In this document: positions 39,669-47,422 of the stretch, in pieces
Position numbering within the stretch: position 1 is the stretch's first letter
How the letters are laid out: each line of letters opens with the position of its first letter
Assembly (NCBI RefSeq): GCF_001905545.1
Contig: NZ_LIPD01000003.1
Span: 655,147-719,146 of the forward strand
Direction of reading: 5' to 3'
DNA from: Streptomyces sp. CB02056
GTDB lineage: Bacteria > Actinomycetota > Actinomycetes > Streptomycetales > Streptomycetaceae
DNA length: 64,000 nucleotides
Notes under the pieces: model-generated
The model's database searches: none
What the model saw: only the letters and a program-made list of their open reading frames with translations
What the model was told of the DNA's origin: nothing
Translations under genes and position numbers: made by a program

Positions 39669-40316
39669 ATGACGCCCTGCCAGCTCTGCGCCCACGAGGC
39701 CCCCGGCCGGCTCTGCACCCCGTGTGCACTCCGCCTGGGCCGCCACCTCGTTGACCTGCCGCACCTCTACACCGCCCTCGGCGCGCACCTGCGCCCCTCC
39801 TCCCAGGTCCGGGACCGCCTCGGCACCAGCCCGGCCGGACCGGACGCCCCGATGCCGGTGGCCGAGGACGTCCTGGACCTCGTCGGCCCCGGCGGGATTG
39901 TCACCGTGCTGGAGACCTGGCGTCAGGCACTGCACGAGGACGCCGGGATCCGGTGGCCGGAGCCCTGGGGCGACCTGCCCGGCCGGGTCCGCCGCGCCGC
40001 GGCCGGACTGCGGGACCACCTCGCCTACATCCAGCTCGACTGGCCGGCCGCCGGGGACTGCGCGCGCGAGGTCGCCGAGCTCCACCACGCCGCCACCCGC
40101 CACGTCGCCCCCGTCGACCGCCCCACCGTCGTCGGCACCCACCCCGCCGACGCCGGCCAGGACCCCGCCGAGGCCTGCGGCGGCCGCCTGGAACTCCCGC
40201 ACGGCGGTACCACCGTCCGCTGCACCCGCTGCCGCACCACCTGGGGCCCGCTCCAGTGGCTCCGGCTGCGCCGCCGCATCGAACACGCCCGCACCGCCGA
40301 CCGGCCCGCCGCGTGA
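39669..40316 (+). CDS. zinc-ribbon protein of actinophage type
   Basis: 215 aa. N-terminal zinc ribbon CQLCAHEAPGRLCTPCALRL (four Cys), a central helical domain (DVLDLVGPGGIVTVLETWRQ) and a C-terminal ribbon-like segment ACGGRLELPHGGTTVRCTRC. This architecture recurs in Streptomyces phages as a conserved hypothetical protein. A DNA-binding role is likely but not proven. ATG 39669. Confidence 0.65.
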   Translation: MTPCQLCAHEAPGRLCTPCALRLGRHLVDLPHLYTALGAHLRPSSQVRDRLGTSPAGPDAPMPVAEDVLDLVGPGGIVTVLETWRQALHEDAGIRWPEPWGDLPGRVRRAAAGLRDHLAYIQLDWPAAGDCAREVAELHHAATRHVAPVDRPTVVGTHPADAGQDPAEACGGRLELPHGGTTVRCTRCRTTWGPLQWLRLRRRIEHARTADRPAA

Positions 40317-40324
40317 ACCGCGGC

Positions 40325-40513
40325 CTACACCTCGGACCGCATCACCACCACCGGGATCACGTAGTCCGGGGCCGTCATCCACTCCACCGAGTCCACCACC
40401 ATCCGCTCGCCCTCGTCCTCCAACCAGCACACGACGTCACCCACCCGCGGCACCGCCGGCATCCGGACGAACACCTCACTGTCGTCCGGGAACCACAAGC
40501 CCACCTTGAACAT
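40325..40513 (-). CDS. small reverse-strand prophage protein
   Basis: 62 aa on the strand opposite to all neighbours: MFKVGLWFPDDSEVFVRMPA at the start, then VPRVGDVVCWLEDEGERMVV and a short strand-rich end. ATG 40513 has GAGGGAGA close upstream. The WFPDD ... VGDVV pattern suggests a small beta-barrel. It is convergent with the zinc-ribbon gene (8-bp gap) and divergent from the gene at 40630, with its own regulatory repeats. Candidate lysogenically expressed moron. Confidence 0.62.
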   Translation of the reverse strand: MFKVGLWFPDDSEVFVRMPAVPRVGDVVCWLEDEGERMVVDSVEWMTAPDYVIPVVVMRSEV

Positions 40514-40565
40514 CGCTCTCCCTCTCGCTCGACACGGCCATCGTGCCAGCACCTCCAAGAGGCCG

Positions 40566-40586
40566 ATTAACACTCAATTAACGCTC
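40566..40586. repeat. direct repeat in the divergent promoter region
   Basis: ATTAACACTC (40566-40575) and ATTAACGCTC (40577-40586), in an unusually AT-rich patch. A TTGACA (40592-40597) follows on the + strand. Possible operator pair for one or both divergent genes. Confidence 0.5.
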
Positions 40587-40629
40587 TCAGCTTGACAGTT
40601 GACCGAATCCATGCCTTGAGGAGACCCCC

Positions 40630-41352
40630 ATGCCTCCGTCCCGCGCCGATCTGGCCGCCAAGCGCCGCCGCGCCCGTCACCTTCTGCGCGCCGGCCGCTC
40701 GACCGCCGCCGTCGCCGCCGAGCTGCACATGGACCGTCGCGCCGTCCGACAGCTGCGCATCGACGCCGGCATCCCTGCCCTGCCCGGCGGCACCCCCCAG
40801 CGGCTCACCGTTGAGGAGAAGTGGCGCAGCCACACCCGCCGCACCCGGGGCGGTCACATGACGTGGACCGGCGAGCACACCAGCGCCGGCGGCCGCGTGA
40901 TGCGGCACTCCGGCACCGCCTACAGCGCCCACCGCGTCGCCTACCGCATCCAGCACGGCACCGACCCCGAGGGGCACGCCAAGTCCGGCTGCGGCCGCCC
41001 GGGCTGCGTCGCCCCCGAGCACCAGATCGACACCGCCGAGCGCCGCGTCGTCCGTACCCCGCGCACGGTGTACGACAGCGCCGAGGCGAAGCTGGCCGCC
41101 CTCACCCGCCCCACCGGCGACGGCCACCTGGACTGGACCGGCCCGCACGACTCCGGCGGCCGACCCCTGCTCAACTGGCGCGGCCGCCACTGCGCGCCCG
41201 CCCGCCCCGCGTTCGCTCAGCACTACGGCCGCCCGCCCGAGGGCCGCGTCACCGCCGCGTGCGACCACCCCGGATGCCTCGCGGGCGCGCACCTCGACGA
41301 CCGACTCACCCGCGCCGAGCACGCTCGCGCGTACGCCGCCCTCGGCCTCTGA
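40630..41352 (+). CDS. HTH plus duplicated HNH-like endonuclease
   Basis: 240 aa. Residues 1-65 are a basic helix-turn-helix (RHLLRAGRSTAAVAAELHMD). Two tandem ~70-aa modules follow with the shared pattern W-T-G ... A/R ... P-E-G ... C-x-P-G-C-x(4)-H: module 1 WTGEHTSAGG ... SAHRVAYRIQHG ... CGRPGCVAPEH, module 2 WTGPHDSGG ... CDHPGCLAGAH. This is the HNH fold used by homing-type phage endonucleases. The His-Arg of module 1 (AHRV) is missing in module 2 (ARPA), so one copy may be catalytically dead. ATG 40630 follows GAGGAG. Confidence 0.68.
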   Translation: MPPSRADLAAKRRRARHLLRAGRSTAAVAAELHMDRRAVRQLRIDAGIPALPGGTPQRLTVEEKWRSHTRRTRGGHMTWTGEHTSAGGRVMRHSGTAYSAHRVAYRIQHGTDPEGHAKSGCGRPGCVAPEHQIDTAERRVVRTPRTVYDSAEAKLAALTRPTGDGHLDWTGPHDSGGRPLLNWRGRHCAPARPAFAQHYGRPPEGRVTAACDHPGCLAGAHLDDRLTRAEHARAYAALGL

Positions 41353-41415
41353 CCACCCGCCCGTCACCGCGCTACCCGGCCCTCGGGAGCGCGCTCCCAC
41401 CCGGAGCCCACCACT

Positions 41416-42027
41416 ATGAGCAGCCTCGTCATCGGCGGCACCTACAGCGCCCGGATTCACGGCATCGCCGGACCCTGGACCGTCCACGGAACCGTGACCA
41501 TCTGGGACGTCCAGCACCACGACAACGGCCTCACCACCGTGACCGTGCAGCTCAGCGACCACCCCGATCCGCGGTGCCCCGGCCACTCGACGTACGCCAC
41601 CGCCACCGTTAGCGCGCTCCCCGACGGCGCGCGCGCACTCGTCGACCTCGTCACGCCCGAGCCCGGACCGTCCCGGATCGGCCTCGGCTACCGCCTCCTC
41701 GCACAGCACCCCGCCGAGGACGCCGCGCTCCACCTCGCGGCCGCCGACCACGTCCTCGCCGAGTGGGAACCCGTTCCCGCAGACGACAGCCCACTCGGCA
41801 GTAGCGCGCTCCCCGCACTCGCCCGCGCTGCACACCGCGCTACCGAGCACACCACCGGCCGCCGCGACGCCGAGGCCGAGCGGGACCAGCTCATCCGCCG
41901 CCTCGACGCCGGCGGCGTGCCCCGGGACGTCCTCGCGCACACCATCGGCCGCAACATCTCCCGCATCGGCCAGCTCTGCCGGACCTCGCCCACGGGCCGC
42001 ACCAACTGCACCACGGTGGACGCATGA
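41416..42027 (+). CDS. prophage protein, unknown (Q-region)
   Basis: 203 aa. The N-terminal ~75 residues look like a beta-barrel (VIGGTYSARIHGIAGPWTVH, then TVTVQLSDHPDPRCPGHSTY); the C-terminal ~100 residues are helical with a possible HTH (LDAGGVPRDVLAHTIGRNIS) ending in a basic tail. Could be a regulator. ATG 41416; the stop overlaps the next ATG (ATGA). Confidence 0.62.
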   Translation: MSSLVIGGTYSARIHGIAGPWTVHGTVTIWDVQHHDNGLTTVTVQLSDHPDPRCPGHSTYATATVSALPDGARALVDLVTPEPGPSRIGLGYRLLAQHPAEDAALHLAAADHVLAEWEPVPADDSPLGSSALPALARAAHRATEHTTGRRDAEAERDQLIRRLDAGGVPRDVLAHTIGRNISRIGQLCRTSPTGRTNCTTVDA

Positions 42028-42314
42028 GCCTGACCGCGTGGGCCGCCAGTCTCCGCGCCGCCCTGCACCACCTCACCGAGGTGGCCCGGCTGCGCACTGA
42101 CGCCGCCTGTCTGGGCCTCGCCCGGGCCCGTGCCGACGCCGTACTCGCCGAGGCCCAAGGCACCGAGCTGGGCATCCCGACCGCTGACCACTTCGACGCT
42201 GCCCGACGCACCCTCTGGGCCGAGTTTGCGACGGCGCACCCGGCTCCCGCGGGCGACCCGTTGGCCACTCTCACCACCACCATGACCAGCACGGATCAGG
42301 CCGGGACCACATGA
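42024..42314 (+). CDS. small helical prophage protein, unknown
   Basis: 96 aa, predominantly helical (LRAALHHLTEVARLRTDAAC onward), with a Thr-rich end. It overlaps both neighbours by four bases (ATGA), which ties it to the flanking HTH-containing proteins. No family recognised. Confidence 0.6.
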   Translation: MSLTAWAASLRAALHHLTEVARLRTDAACLGLARARADAVLAEAQGTELGIPTADHFDAARRTLWAEFATAHPAPAGDPLATLTTTMTSTDQAGTT

Positions 42315-42532
42315 CCGGGCCCCGCGACCGGATACCGGCCGCCGGCCGCGTGACCATGGCCGACCTCGTCCGCCTCGGCGTGCCCGCCCCGACCGTCCGG
42401 GGCTGGGTCCGCCAAGGGCGGCTCACCCGGATCGGCGGGTCCACCCGCTACCCCGAGTACGACGCCCCCGTAGCGCTGGACCTGATCGAGTGCTGGAAAC
42501 CCCGCGGCACCGGCCGCGCCGATCCCACTTGA
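42311..42532 (+). CDS. small HTH (MerR/excisionase-like) protein
   Basis: 73 aa. A single helix-turn-helix with a wing: VTMADLVRLGVPAPTVRGWV, then RQGRLTRIGGSTRYPEYDA. Typical of small phage regulators of late or replication genes. ATG 42311 overlaps the preceding stop. It ends the transcription unit, followed by a hairpin. Confidence 0.68.
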   Translation: MTGPRDRIPAAGRVTMADLVRLGVPAPTVRGWVRQGRLTRIGGSTRYPEYDAPVALDLIECWKPRGTGRADPT

Positions 42533-42604
42533 CCAGCGGTGTAGCGCAGTGCAACGATCTTCGCACCACCCGTGTGTCCACTTCCGGGTGAAGCAGACGA
42601 ACAC

Positions 42605-42638
42605 GACGGGCCCCGCAGCAGACGCCGCGGGGCCCGTC
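42605..42638 (+). terminator. terminator after the HTH gene
   Basis: 12-bp arms GACGGGCCCCGC (42605-42616) and its complement (42627-42638), 10-nt loop. The 213-bp gap 42533-42745 holds no other clear feature. Confidence 0.65.
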
Positions 42639-42745
42639 GCCGTCTCCAGACCTGCGGCGGCCCGGCCCGCTGATGCAGTGTCCGGACAGCGCGGGACCAC
42701 ACACCCCGCCCGGGCCGCCGCACCACCACCCTTGGAGGGACCGCC

Positions 42746-43027
42746 GTGCACACCCCCACCCCGCGCGACCTCGACCGCGGCCGCCCCGTCCTGCCGACCA
42801 CCGCCACGGTCCTTACCGCCTACCACGCCGAGCTGAGCGCCACAGGCCTGCCCGCCTCGCTGGTCAACGACCTCGTTCTCGCCGCCGGACGCACGGTGAT
42901 CCACACCACCGGCCTGACCGTCCACACCACCACCCCGGACGGGGGCCAGGCCCTCGTGACCCTGGGCCCCGCTGCGCCCCACACCGGCGTGCGCCCCGTG
43001 CGCCCGCGCGGCCCCGAGAGCCGGTGA
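42746..43027 (+). CDS. small prophage protein, unknown
   Basis: 93 aa; GTG 42746 follows GGAGGG. A helical start and two strands (TVIHTTGLTVHTTTPDGGQA) then a basic Arg/Pro tail. It overlaps the next gene by GTGA. No family recognised. Confidence 0.6.
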   Translation: MHTPTPRDLDRGRPVLPTTATVLTAYHAELSATGLPASLVNDLVLAAGRTVIHTTGLTVHTTTPDGGQALVTLGPAAPHTGVRPVRPRGPESR

Positions 43028-43272
43028 CCGTGGACCCGCTGCCCACAGCCATCACCCACGACCAGCACCTCGCCGCGCTCCAGGCCCTCGGCCTCGATCC
43101 CGCCCTGGTCACCTCGGTCCGCCTCGACGTCCGCACCGGGACGTTCGTCACCGTGTTCGTCCGCTCCCCCTCGGGCAACGTCGTCGCCCAGGGCGACGGC
43201 ACCCCCGTCACGGCCCGGTTGCACATCCCGTTCCCCGCCCTCACGCCCGGCTGCGCCCCGGCGGACAGCTGA
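43024..43272 (+). CDS. small prophage protein, unknown
   Basis: 82 aa; GTG 43024 in a GTGA overlap. A short helix (HDQHLAALQALGLDPALVTS) then a beta-meander (RLDVRTGTFVTVFVRSPSGN). Last gene before the C-rich repeats and the packaging genes. Confidence 0.6.
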   Translation: MTVDPLPTAITHDQHLAALQALGLDPALVTSVRLDVRTGTFVTVFVRSPSGNVVAQGDGTPVTARLHIPFPALTPGCAPADS

Positions 43273-43280
43273 GACCCCCT

Positions 43281-43344
43281 GGGAAACACCCCCTCCCTCA
43301 GGAAAAACACCCCCCCTCCCTCCGAGAAAAGGCACCCCCCTCCC
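43281..43344 (+). repeat. triplicated A-rich/C-rich repeat before the HNH gene
   Basis: Three imperfect 20-23 bp units, each GA-rich then ACCCCC(C)TCCC: 43281-43300, 43301-43323, 43324-43344. The complementary strand carries six runs of 3-7 G, enough for a G-quadruplex. It occupies the whole gap before the packaging-linked HNH gene. Confidence 0.75.
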
Positions 43345-43357
43345 GGAGAGGAGCAGC

Positions 43358-43639
43358 ATGTCCCGTGCCCGGCACCGGTCCGGCCGTCCGTACCAGCGCG
43401 CACGCCGCGAGATGTTCGCGATCTACGGCGATCGCTGCCACATCTGCGGACACGAGGGGGCGGGCGAGGCGGACCACCTCACCCCGGTGAGCGTCGACCC
43501 CGGCCAGCCCCTCGACCCCCACGGCATGCGGCCGGCCCACGGCGCCAACGCGCCGTGCCCGACCTGCCTCCGGCTGTGCAACACCGAGCGAGGCAACCGC
43601 CCGATCACGAGGGCAGTGCGCACATCCCGTAACTGGTGA
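43358..43639 (+). CDS. HNH endonuclease adjacent to terminase
   Basis: 93 aa. HNH motif with zinc cysteines: CHICGHEGAGEADHLTPVS, then H-G-A-N-A-PCPTCLRLCNTERG, i.e. C-x2-C, D-H, CPxC and the final N. In many HK97-type siphoviruses a small HNH protein encoded next to the terminase genes is needed for cos/pac DNA cleavage and packaging. ATG 43358 has GAGAGGAG at 5 nt. Confidence 0.9.
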   Translation: MSRARHRSGRPYQRARREMFAIYGDRCHICGHEGAGEADHLTPVSVDPGQPLDPHGMRPAHGANAPCPTCLRLCNTERGNRPITRAVRTSRNW

Positions 43640-43746
43640 TCACAAATTCGTGACCTGGGGTGATGTCCGTTTTTGGGTGGGCCGGCCGGAAGGCCCCGCG
43701 CCCAGTCGTCCGCGTCTCTCCCCGTGAAATCAAGGCGGTATTGATC

Positions 43747-44013
43747 ATGGTCGGACCGGTGTCCTCAGCAGCCTCGGACGGCGACCGGCGGACCGCGCTG
43801 GAGGCCGTCCGGGACAAGCTCGCCGCCGAGCTGGACGAGGCCTCGGGCCCGGTGGTCGCCGTTCTGTCCAAGGAACTGCGGTTGACGATCGCCGAGCTGG
43901 AGTCGCTTCCGGGCGGCCGGGAGGTGAGCGCCCTTGACGAACTCACCGCACGCCGCGCGGCGCGGCGCGCAGACGCCCAGGGTGGCGACGCTGCCCGAGG
44001 GAGTGGTCAGTAG
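43747..44013 (+). CDS. putative terminase small subunit
   Basis: 88 aa, largely helical (RTALEAVRDKLAAELDEASG; LSKELRLTIAELESLPGGRE). The size and place directly before the large subunit, overlapping it by 80 bp, are those of a small terminase or its functional equivalent, which recognises the packaging site. The open frame continues upstream to 43660, but ATG 43747 preceded by AAGGCGG is more plausible. The gap 43640-43746 may contain the cos or pac site. Confidence 0.62.
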   Translation: MVGPVSSAASDGDRRTALEAVRDKLAAELDEASGPVVAVLSKELRLTIAELESLPGGREVSALDELTARRAARRADAQGGDAARGSGQ

Positions 44014-45442
44014 CGCTGGCTCGGAGTTCATCGACCTCGCCGCGACGGCCGGCCTGATCCTCGATCCGTTCCAGTGCTACATCCTGAACCAGGGCCTGGG
44101 CGAGCGCGCCGACGGCCGGTGGGCCAGCTTCAAGAACTCCATCTGGGTGCCGCGGCAGAACGGCAAGGGCGGTGCGATCCAAGCCCTGGAGCTCGGCTGG
44201 TTGTTCCTCACTCGCGAGGAACTGATCATGCACTCGGCGCACGAGTACAAGACCGCCGAGGAGGGGTACCGGCGGATCCGGGAGCTGGTGGAGAACACCC
44301 CCGACCTCGACCGGCACGTCCACAAGTACTGGCAGGCCAACGGCGAGCAGGGCATCGAGCTGCGCAAGTCCGCCGGCGGCGGCCGCCTGAAGTTCATCGC
44401 GAGGAGCCGCGGGTCCGGCCGAGGCTTCTCCGGCGACAAGAACATCTTGGACGAGGCACAGGAGATCACCCCGGCCCAGATCGCCGCACTGATGCCGACC
44501 ATGTCGGCCCGCCCCGACCCGCAGCTGTGGTTCTTCGGCACGCCGCCAGAGAGCCCCGACGCGTGGTGCTACAACCTGCGCGAGGACGGCGAGTCCGGTG
44601 CGGACCCACGGCTGATGCACCTGGACTGGGGTACCGACCTCGACCCCACCGACCCCGAGCATCGCCGCCGCGCCGCCCAGGACGTCGACCTCTGGTACGC
44701 GTGCAACCCGGCCCTCGGCGGCCGGATCACCGAGGAGTTCGTCCGGGGCGAGTCCCTGCCCTCGGGCCTCGGCGAGCGGTTCATGATCGAGCGCCTGGGC
44801 GCGTGGCTGCCCCGGCTCACCGAGGGCGGCGGCGTCATCGACCCGGCCGTCTGGGACGCCCTCGCCGACGAGGAGTCCCAGCTGGTCGGCGACGTCGCGT
44901 TCGCCTTGGACGTCACACCGTCCCGGGACTGGGCGAGCATCGCGGCGTACGGGCTGCGCGCCGACGGCACCGGCCACCTGGAGGTGATCGACCGCCGCCC
45001 GGGGACCGAGTGGATCGTCGACCGCCTGGTCCAACTCGCCGACCGCTGGGATCCGGTGGCGATCGCCCTCGACGCCAAGGGCCCGGCCGGCTCCCTGCTG
45101 GTCGACCTCGACAAAGCCGGCATCGGCCGCCCCGAGGACGTCGAGCGGCCCGTGCGCGGCGACCTCGCCGTCCCGGCCGCGCCCGACGTCGCCGCCGCGT
45201 GCGGCCAGCTGGTCGACGCGATCACCCAGCGCACCGTACGGCACACCGCACAGCCCGAGGTCGCCGAGGCGATCCGCGGCGCCAAGACCCGCCCGCTCGG
45301 CGACGCCTGGGCCTGGGGCCGGCGCATCTCCACCGTCGACATCTCCCCCCTGGTCGCCGTCACCCTCGCCCGCTGGGCCTGGGAGACCAGGACCCACCTC
45401 GTCGAGGACGCCGACTACGACGTCCTCGACTCCGTCCTGTGA
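43934..45442 (+). CDS. terminase large subunit
   Basis: 502 aa. N-terminal packaging ATPase with Walker A VPRQNGKGG (residues 72-80) and Walker B NILDEAQE (~171-178), and a C-terminal RNase-H-like nuclease (FALDVTPSRDWASIAAYG; IALDAKGPAGSLLVDL with acidic metal ligands). TTG 43934 is chosen because a near-perfect SD, GGAGGTGA, ends 6 nt before it; GTG 43982 and 44003 lack spacing. The family is the HK97/lambda-like Terminase_1 group used by Streptomyces siphophages. Confidence 0.95.
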   Translation: MTNSPHAARRGAQTPRVATLPEGVVSSAGSEFIDLAATAGLILDPFQCYILNQGLGERADGRWASFKNSIWVPRQNGKGGAIQALELGWLFLTREELIMHSAHEYKTAEEGYRRIRELVENTPDLDRHVHKYWQANGEQGIELRKSAGGGRLKFIARSRGSGRGFSGDKNILDEAQEITPAQIAALMPTMSARPDPQLWFFGTPPESPDAWCYNLREDGESGADPRLMHLDWGTDLDPTDPEHRRRAAQDVDLWYACNPALGGRITEEFVRGESLPSGLGERFMIERLGAWLPRLTEGGGVIDPAVWDALADEESQLVGDVAFALDVTPSRDWASIAAYGLRADGTGHLEVIDRRPGTEWIVDRLVQLADRWDPVAIALDAKGPAGSLLVDLDKAGIGRPEDVERPVRGDLAVPAAPDVAAACGQLVDAITQRTVRHTAQPEVAEAIRGAKTRPLGDAWAWGRRISTVDISPLVAVTLARWAWETRTHLVEDADYDVLDSVL

Positions 45443-45456
45443 AGGAGGTGAAGCCG

Positions 45457-46647
45457 ATGTCCAGCCGTATGGGCCGCTTCGGCCGCGCGCTCGCGGCGCC
45501 GCTGCGGTGGATCTCCGGCGCGACGTCGCGGGCGATCACCTCGCTGCCCTGGGGGTCGGGCGGCTCCGCCCGGTCCCAGGTGTCCACCGAGCGCGCACTG
45601 TCCCTGATCCCGCTGTGGTCGTGCGTGCGCCTGATCTCCGAGCAGGTTGCCTCGCTGCCGCTCCAGCTGTACCGACGCGACGGCTCCAACCGCGAACCCC
45701 TCAGCTACATCCCCGAACTGCTGTGGGCGCCGGCTGCCCGCGACGACCTCTTCACCTGGCTCCAGAAGTGCGTCATCTCGCTGTGCCTGCGCGGCAACGC
45801 CTACGGGCTGATCACCCAACGGGACGGCCTCGGCTACCCGACGACGATCGAGTGGCTCAACCCCGACGACGTCTTCGTCGATGACCAGGTCCCGACCCGG
45901 CCCGTCTTCTACTGGCAGGGCCGCCAGGTACCCGACGCCGACATCGTCCACATCCCCTGGATGGTGCTCCCCGGCCACGTCAAGGGGATGTCCCCGGTCC
46001 AGGTCTTCGCCCGCACCATCGGCGTGGGCCTGGAGACCACCGACTACGGGCTGTCGTGGTTCACCAACGGCGGCACGCCGCCGGGCGTGCTGAAGAACGG
46101 CTCCCGCACGATCAGCCGGGACGAGTCCGAAGAGATCAGCGACCGGATCTCCGCCCGGATCCGCTCCCGCAAGCCCCTCGTCTTGGGCAGCGACTGGGAC
46201 TTCACCGCGCTGCAAGTCTCGCCCGAAGAGTCGCAGTTCATCGAGACCGCGAAGCTCACCGCCTCGCAGATCGCAGCGATCTACGGCGTCCCGCCGACCA
46301 TGGTCGGCGGCGACTCCGGCGGATCCATGACCTACACCAACGTCGAGGCCGCCGCCAACGAGTTGATCACGCTGACGCTGCGCCCGTGGCTGGTCCGGCT
46401 GGAGAACGTGTTCTCCACCCTGATGCCCGGCCGCGAAGCCGTGCGCTTCAACGCGGACGCCATGATCCGCACGACGATCATCGAGCGCTACCGGGCGCAC
46501 GGCCTGGCCCTGGAACAGGGCTGGCGCAACCTCGACGAGATCCGCGCGCTGGAGAACCTCGCCCCCTTGCCCCCGGGCGCGGGCGGCGACCTGTACGGGC
46601 CGCAGCGCAAGGCCATACCCACCAACGCACCGGCCCTGGAGGCCTGA
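45457..46647 (+). CDS. phage portal protein
   Basis: 396-aa HK97-type portal, the dodecameric ring through which DNA enters and leaves the capsid. Family stretches: LIPLWSCVRLISEQVASLPL, CVISLCLRGNAYGLI, IVHIPWM, the clip/wing segment and PPTMVGGDSGGSMTYTNVEA. ATG 45457 has AAGGAGGTGA overlapping the terminase stop; a GTG at 45439 in frame is less likely. Confidence 0.95.
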   Translation: MSSRMGRFGRALAAPLRWISGATSRAITSLPWGSGGSARSQVSTERALSLIPLWSCVRLISEQVASLPLQLYRRDGSNREPLSYIPELLWAPAARDDLFTWLQKCVISLCLRGNAYGLITQRDGLGYPTTIEWLNPDDVFVDDQVPTRPVFYWQGRQVPDADIVHIPWMVLPGHVKGMSPVQVFARTIGVGLETTDYGLSWFTNGGTPPGVLKNGSRTISRDESEEISDRISARIRSRKPLVLGSDWDFTALQVSPEESQFIETAKLTASQIAAIYGVPPTMVGGDSGGSMTYTNVEAAANELITLTLRPWLVRLENVFSTLMPGREAVRFNADAMIRTTIIERYRAHGLALEQGWRNLDEIRALENLAPLPPGAGGDLYGPQRKAIPTNAPALEA

Positions 46648-47333
46648 TGAGCACGGCAGAGCGCCGCACGGCGCGCGGCCTGGTCGAGGTCCGCGCGGAC
46701 ACCGGCGCAGGCAAGATGACCATCGGCGGGTACGCCGCCAAGTTCAACAAGCTCAGCAGGAACTTGGGCGGCTTCGTCGAGCGCATCGACCCCGCCTTCT
46801 TCGCCAAGAGCGAGGGCGACGGCTGGCCCGAGGCGATGGCCCGCTACAACCACGACGACGACTTCCTGTTGGGCACGACTGCGGGCGGCACGCTGCGCCT
46901 GGTCGTGGACGGCACCGGCCTCGACTACACCGCCGACCTGCCGTCCACCCGCGCCGACGTCTACGAGCTGGTCGCGCGCGGCGACGTCACCCGGTCCTCG
47001 TTCGCGTTCTTCTGCTTCGACGACGACTGGGGCCTGACCGACCAGGGCTTCCCCATGCGCACCCTGCTGTCCGGCCAGCTGGTCGACGTCGCCCCCGTCA
47101 ACAGCCCGGCCTACCTCGACACCGACACCGGGCTGCGCTCCCTCGCCGAGCGGGCCGGCGCCACCGTCGAGGAGGTCCGGGCCGCCGCCGCGGGCGACGG
47201 CCTGGCCCGCTTCCTCGGCCGCGCCCCCGCGACCACCGTCATCGACGCGGCTCCGGCCGGGCAGGGCGACCCCCACCCGCTCGTGAGCCTGCGGCAGCGG
47301 CGCGCCGAACTGCTGAGGCGCCGCACCCCCTGA
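46647..47333 (+). CDS. HK97-family prohead maturation protease
   Basis: 228 aa. Serine protease that removes the capsid delta domain. N-terminal strand GLVEVRADTGAGKMTIGGYA, catalytic His69 in MARYNHDDD, and the Ser region VTRSSFAFF (Ser117/118). The C-terminal ~50 residues are disordered. ATG 46647 shares its A with the portal stop. Directly followed by the major capsid gene. Confidence 0.93.
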   Translation: MSTAERRTARGLVEVRADTGAGKMTIGGYAAKFNKLSRNLGGFVERIDPAFFAKSEGDGWPEAMARYNHDDDFLLGTTAGGTLRLVVDGTGLDYTADLPSTRADVYELVARGDVTRSSFAFFCFDDDWGLTDQGFPMRTLLSGQLVDVAPVNSPAYLDTDTGLRSLAERAGATVEEVRAAAAGDGLARFLGRAPATTVIDAAPAGQGDPHPLVSLRQRRAELLRRRTP

Positions 47334-47422
47334 GGCAGGGCGACCCCCACCTCGACACCCCCGTCCACCACGCCCCCGGCCCGGCCGGCGGGCGACACCG
47401 TCATGCCCAGGGAGGGCACCAC

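Noticed and set aside
40592..40620. Consensus -35/-10 promoter starting with TTGACA
   Set aside because: No acceptable -10 element lies 16-18 bases downstream, so only the TTGACA is noted.
42533..42604. tRNA-like segment (TAGCGCAGTGC box-A-like) after the HTH gene
   Set aside because: No T-arm (GGTTCGA-like) or closing acceptor stem follows at the right distance, so it is not a tRNA gene. A decayed phage tRNA cannot be excluded.
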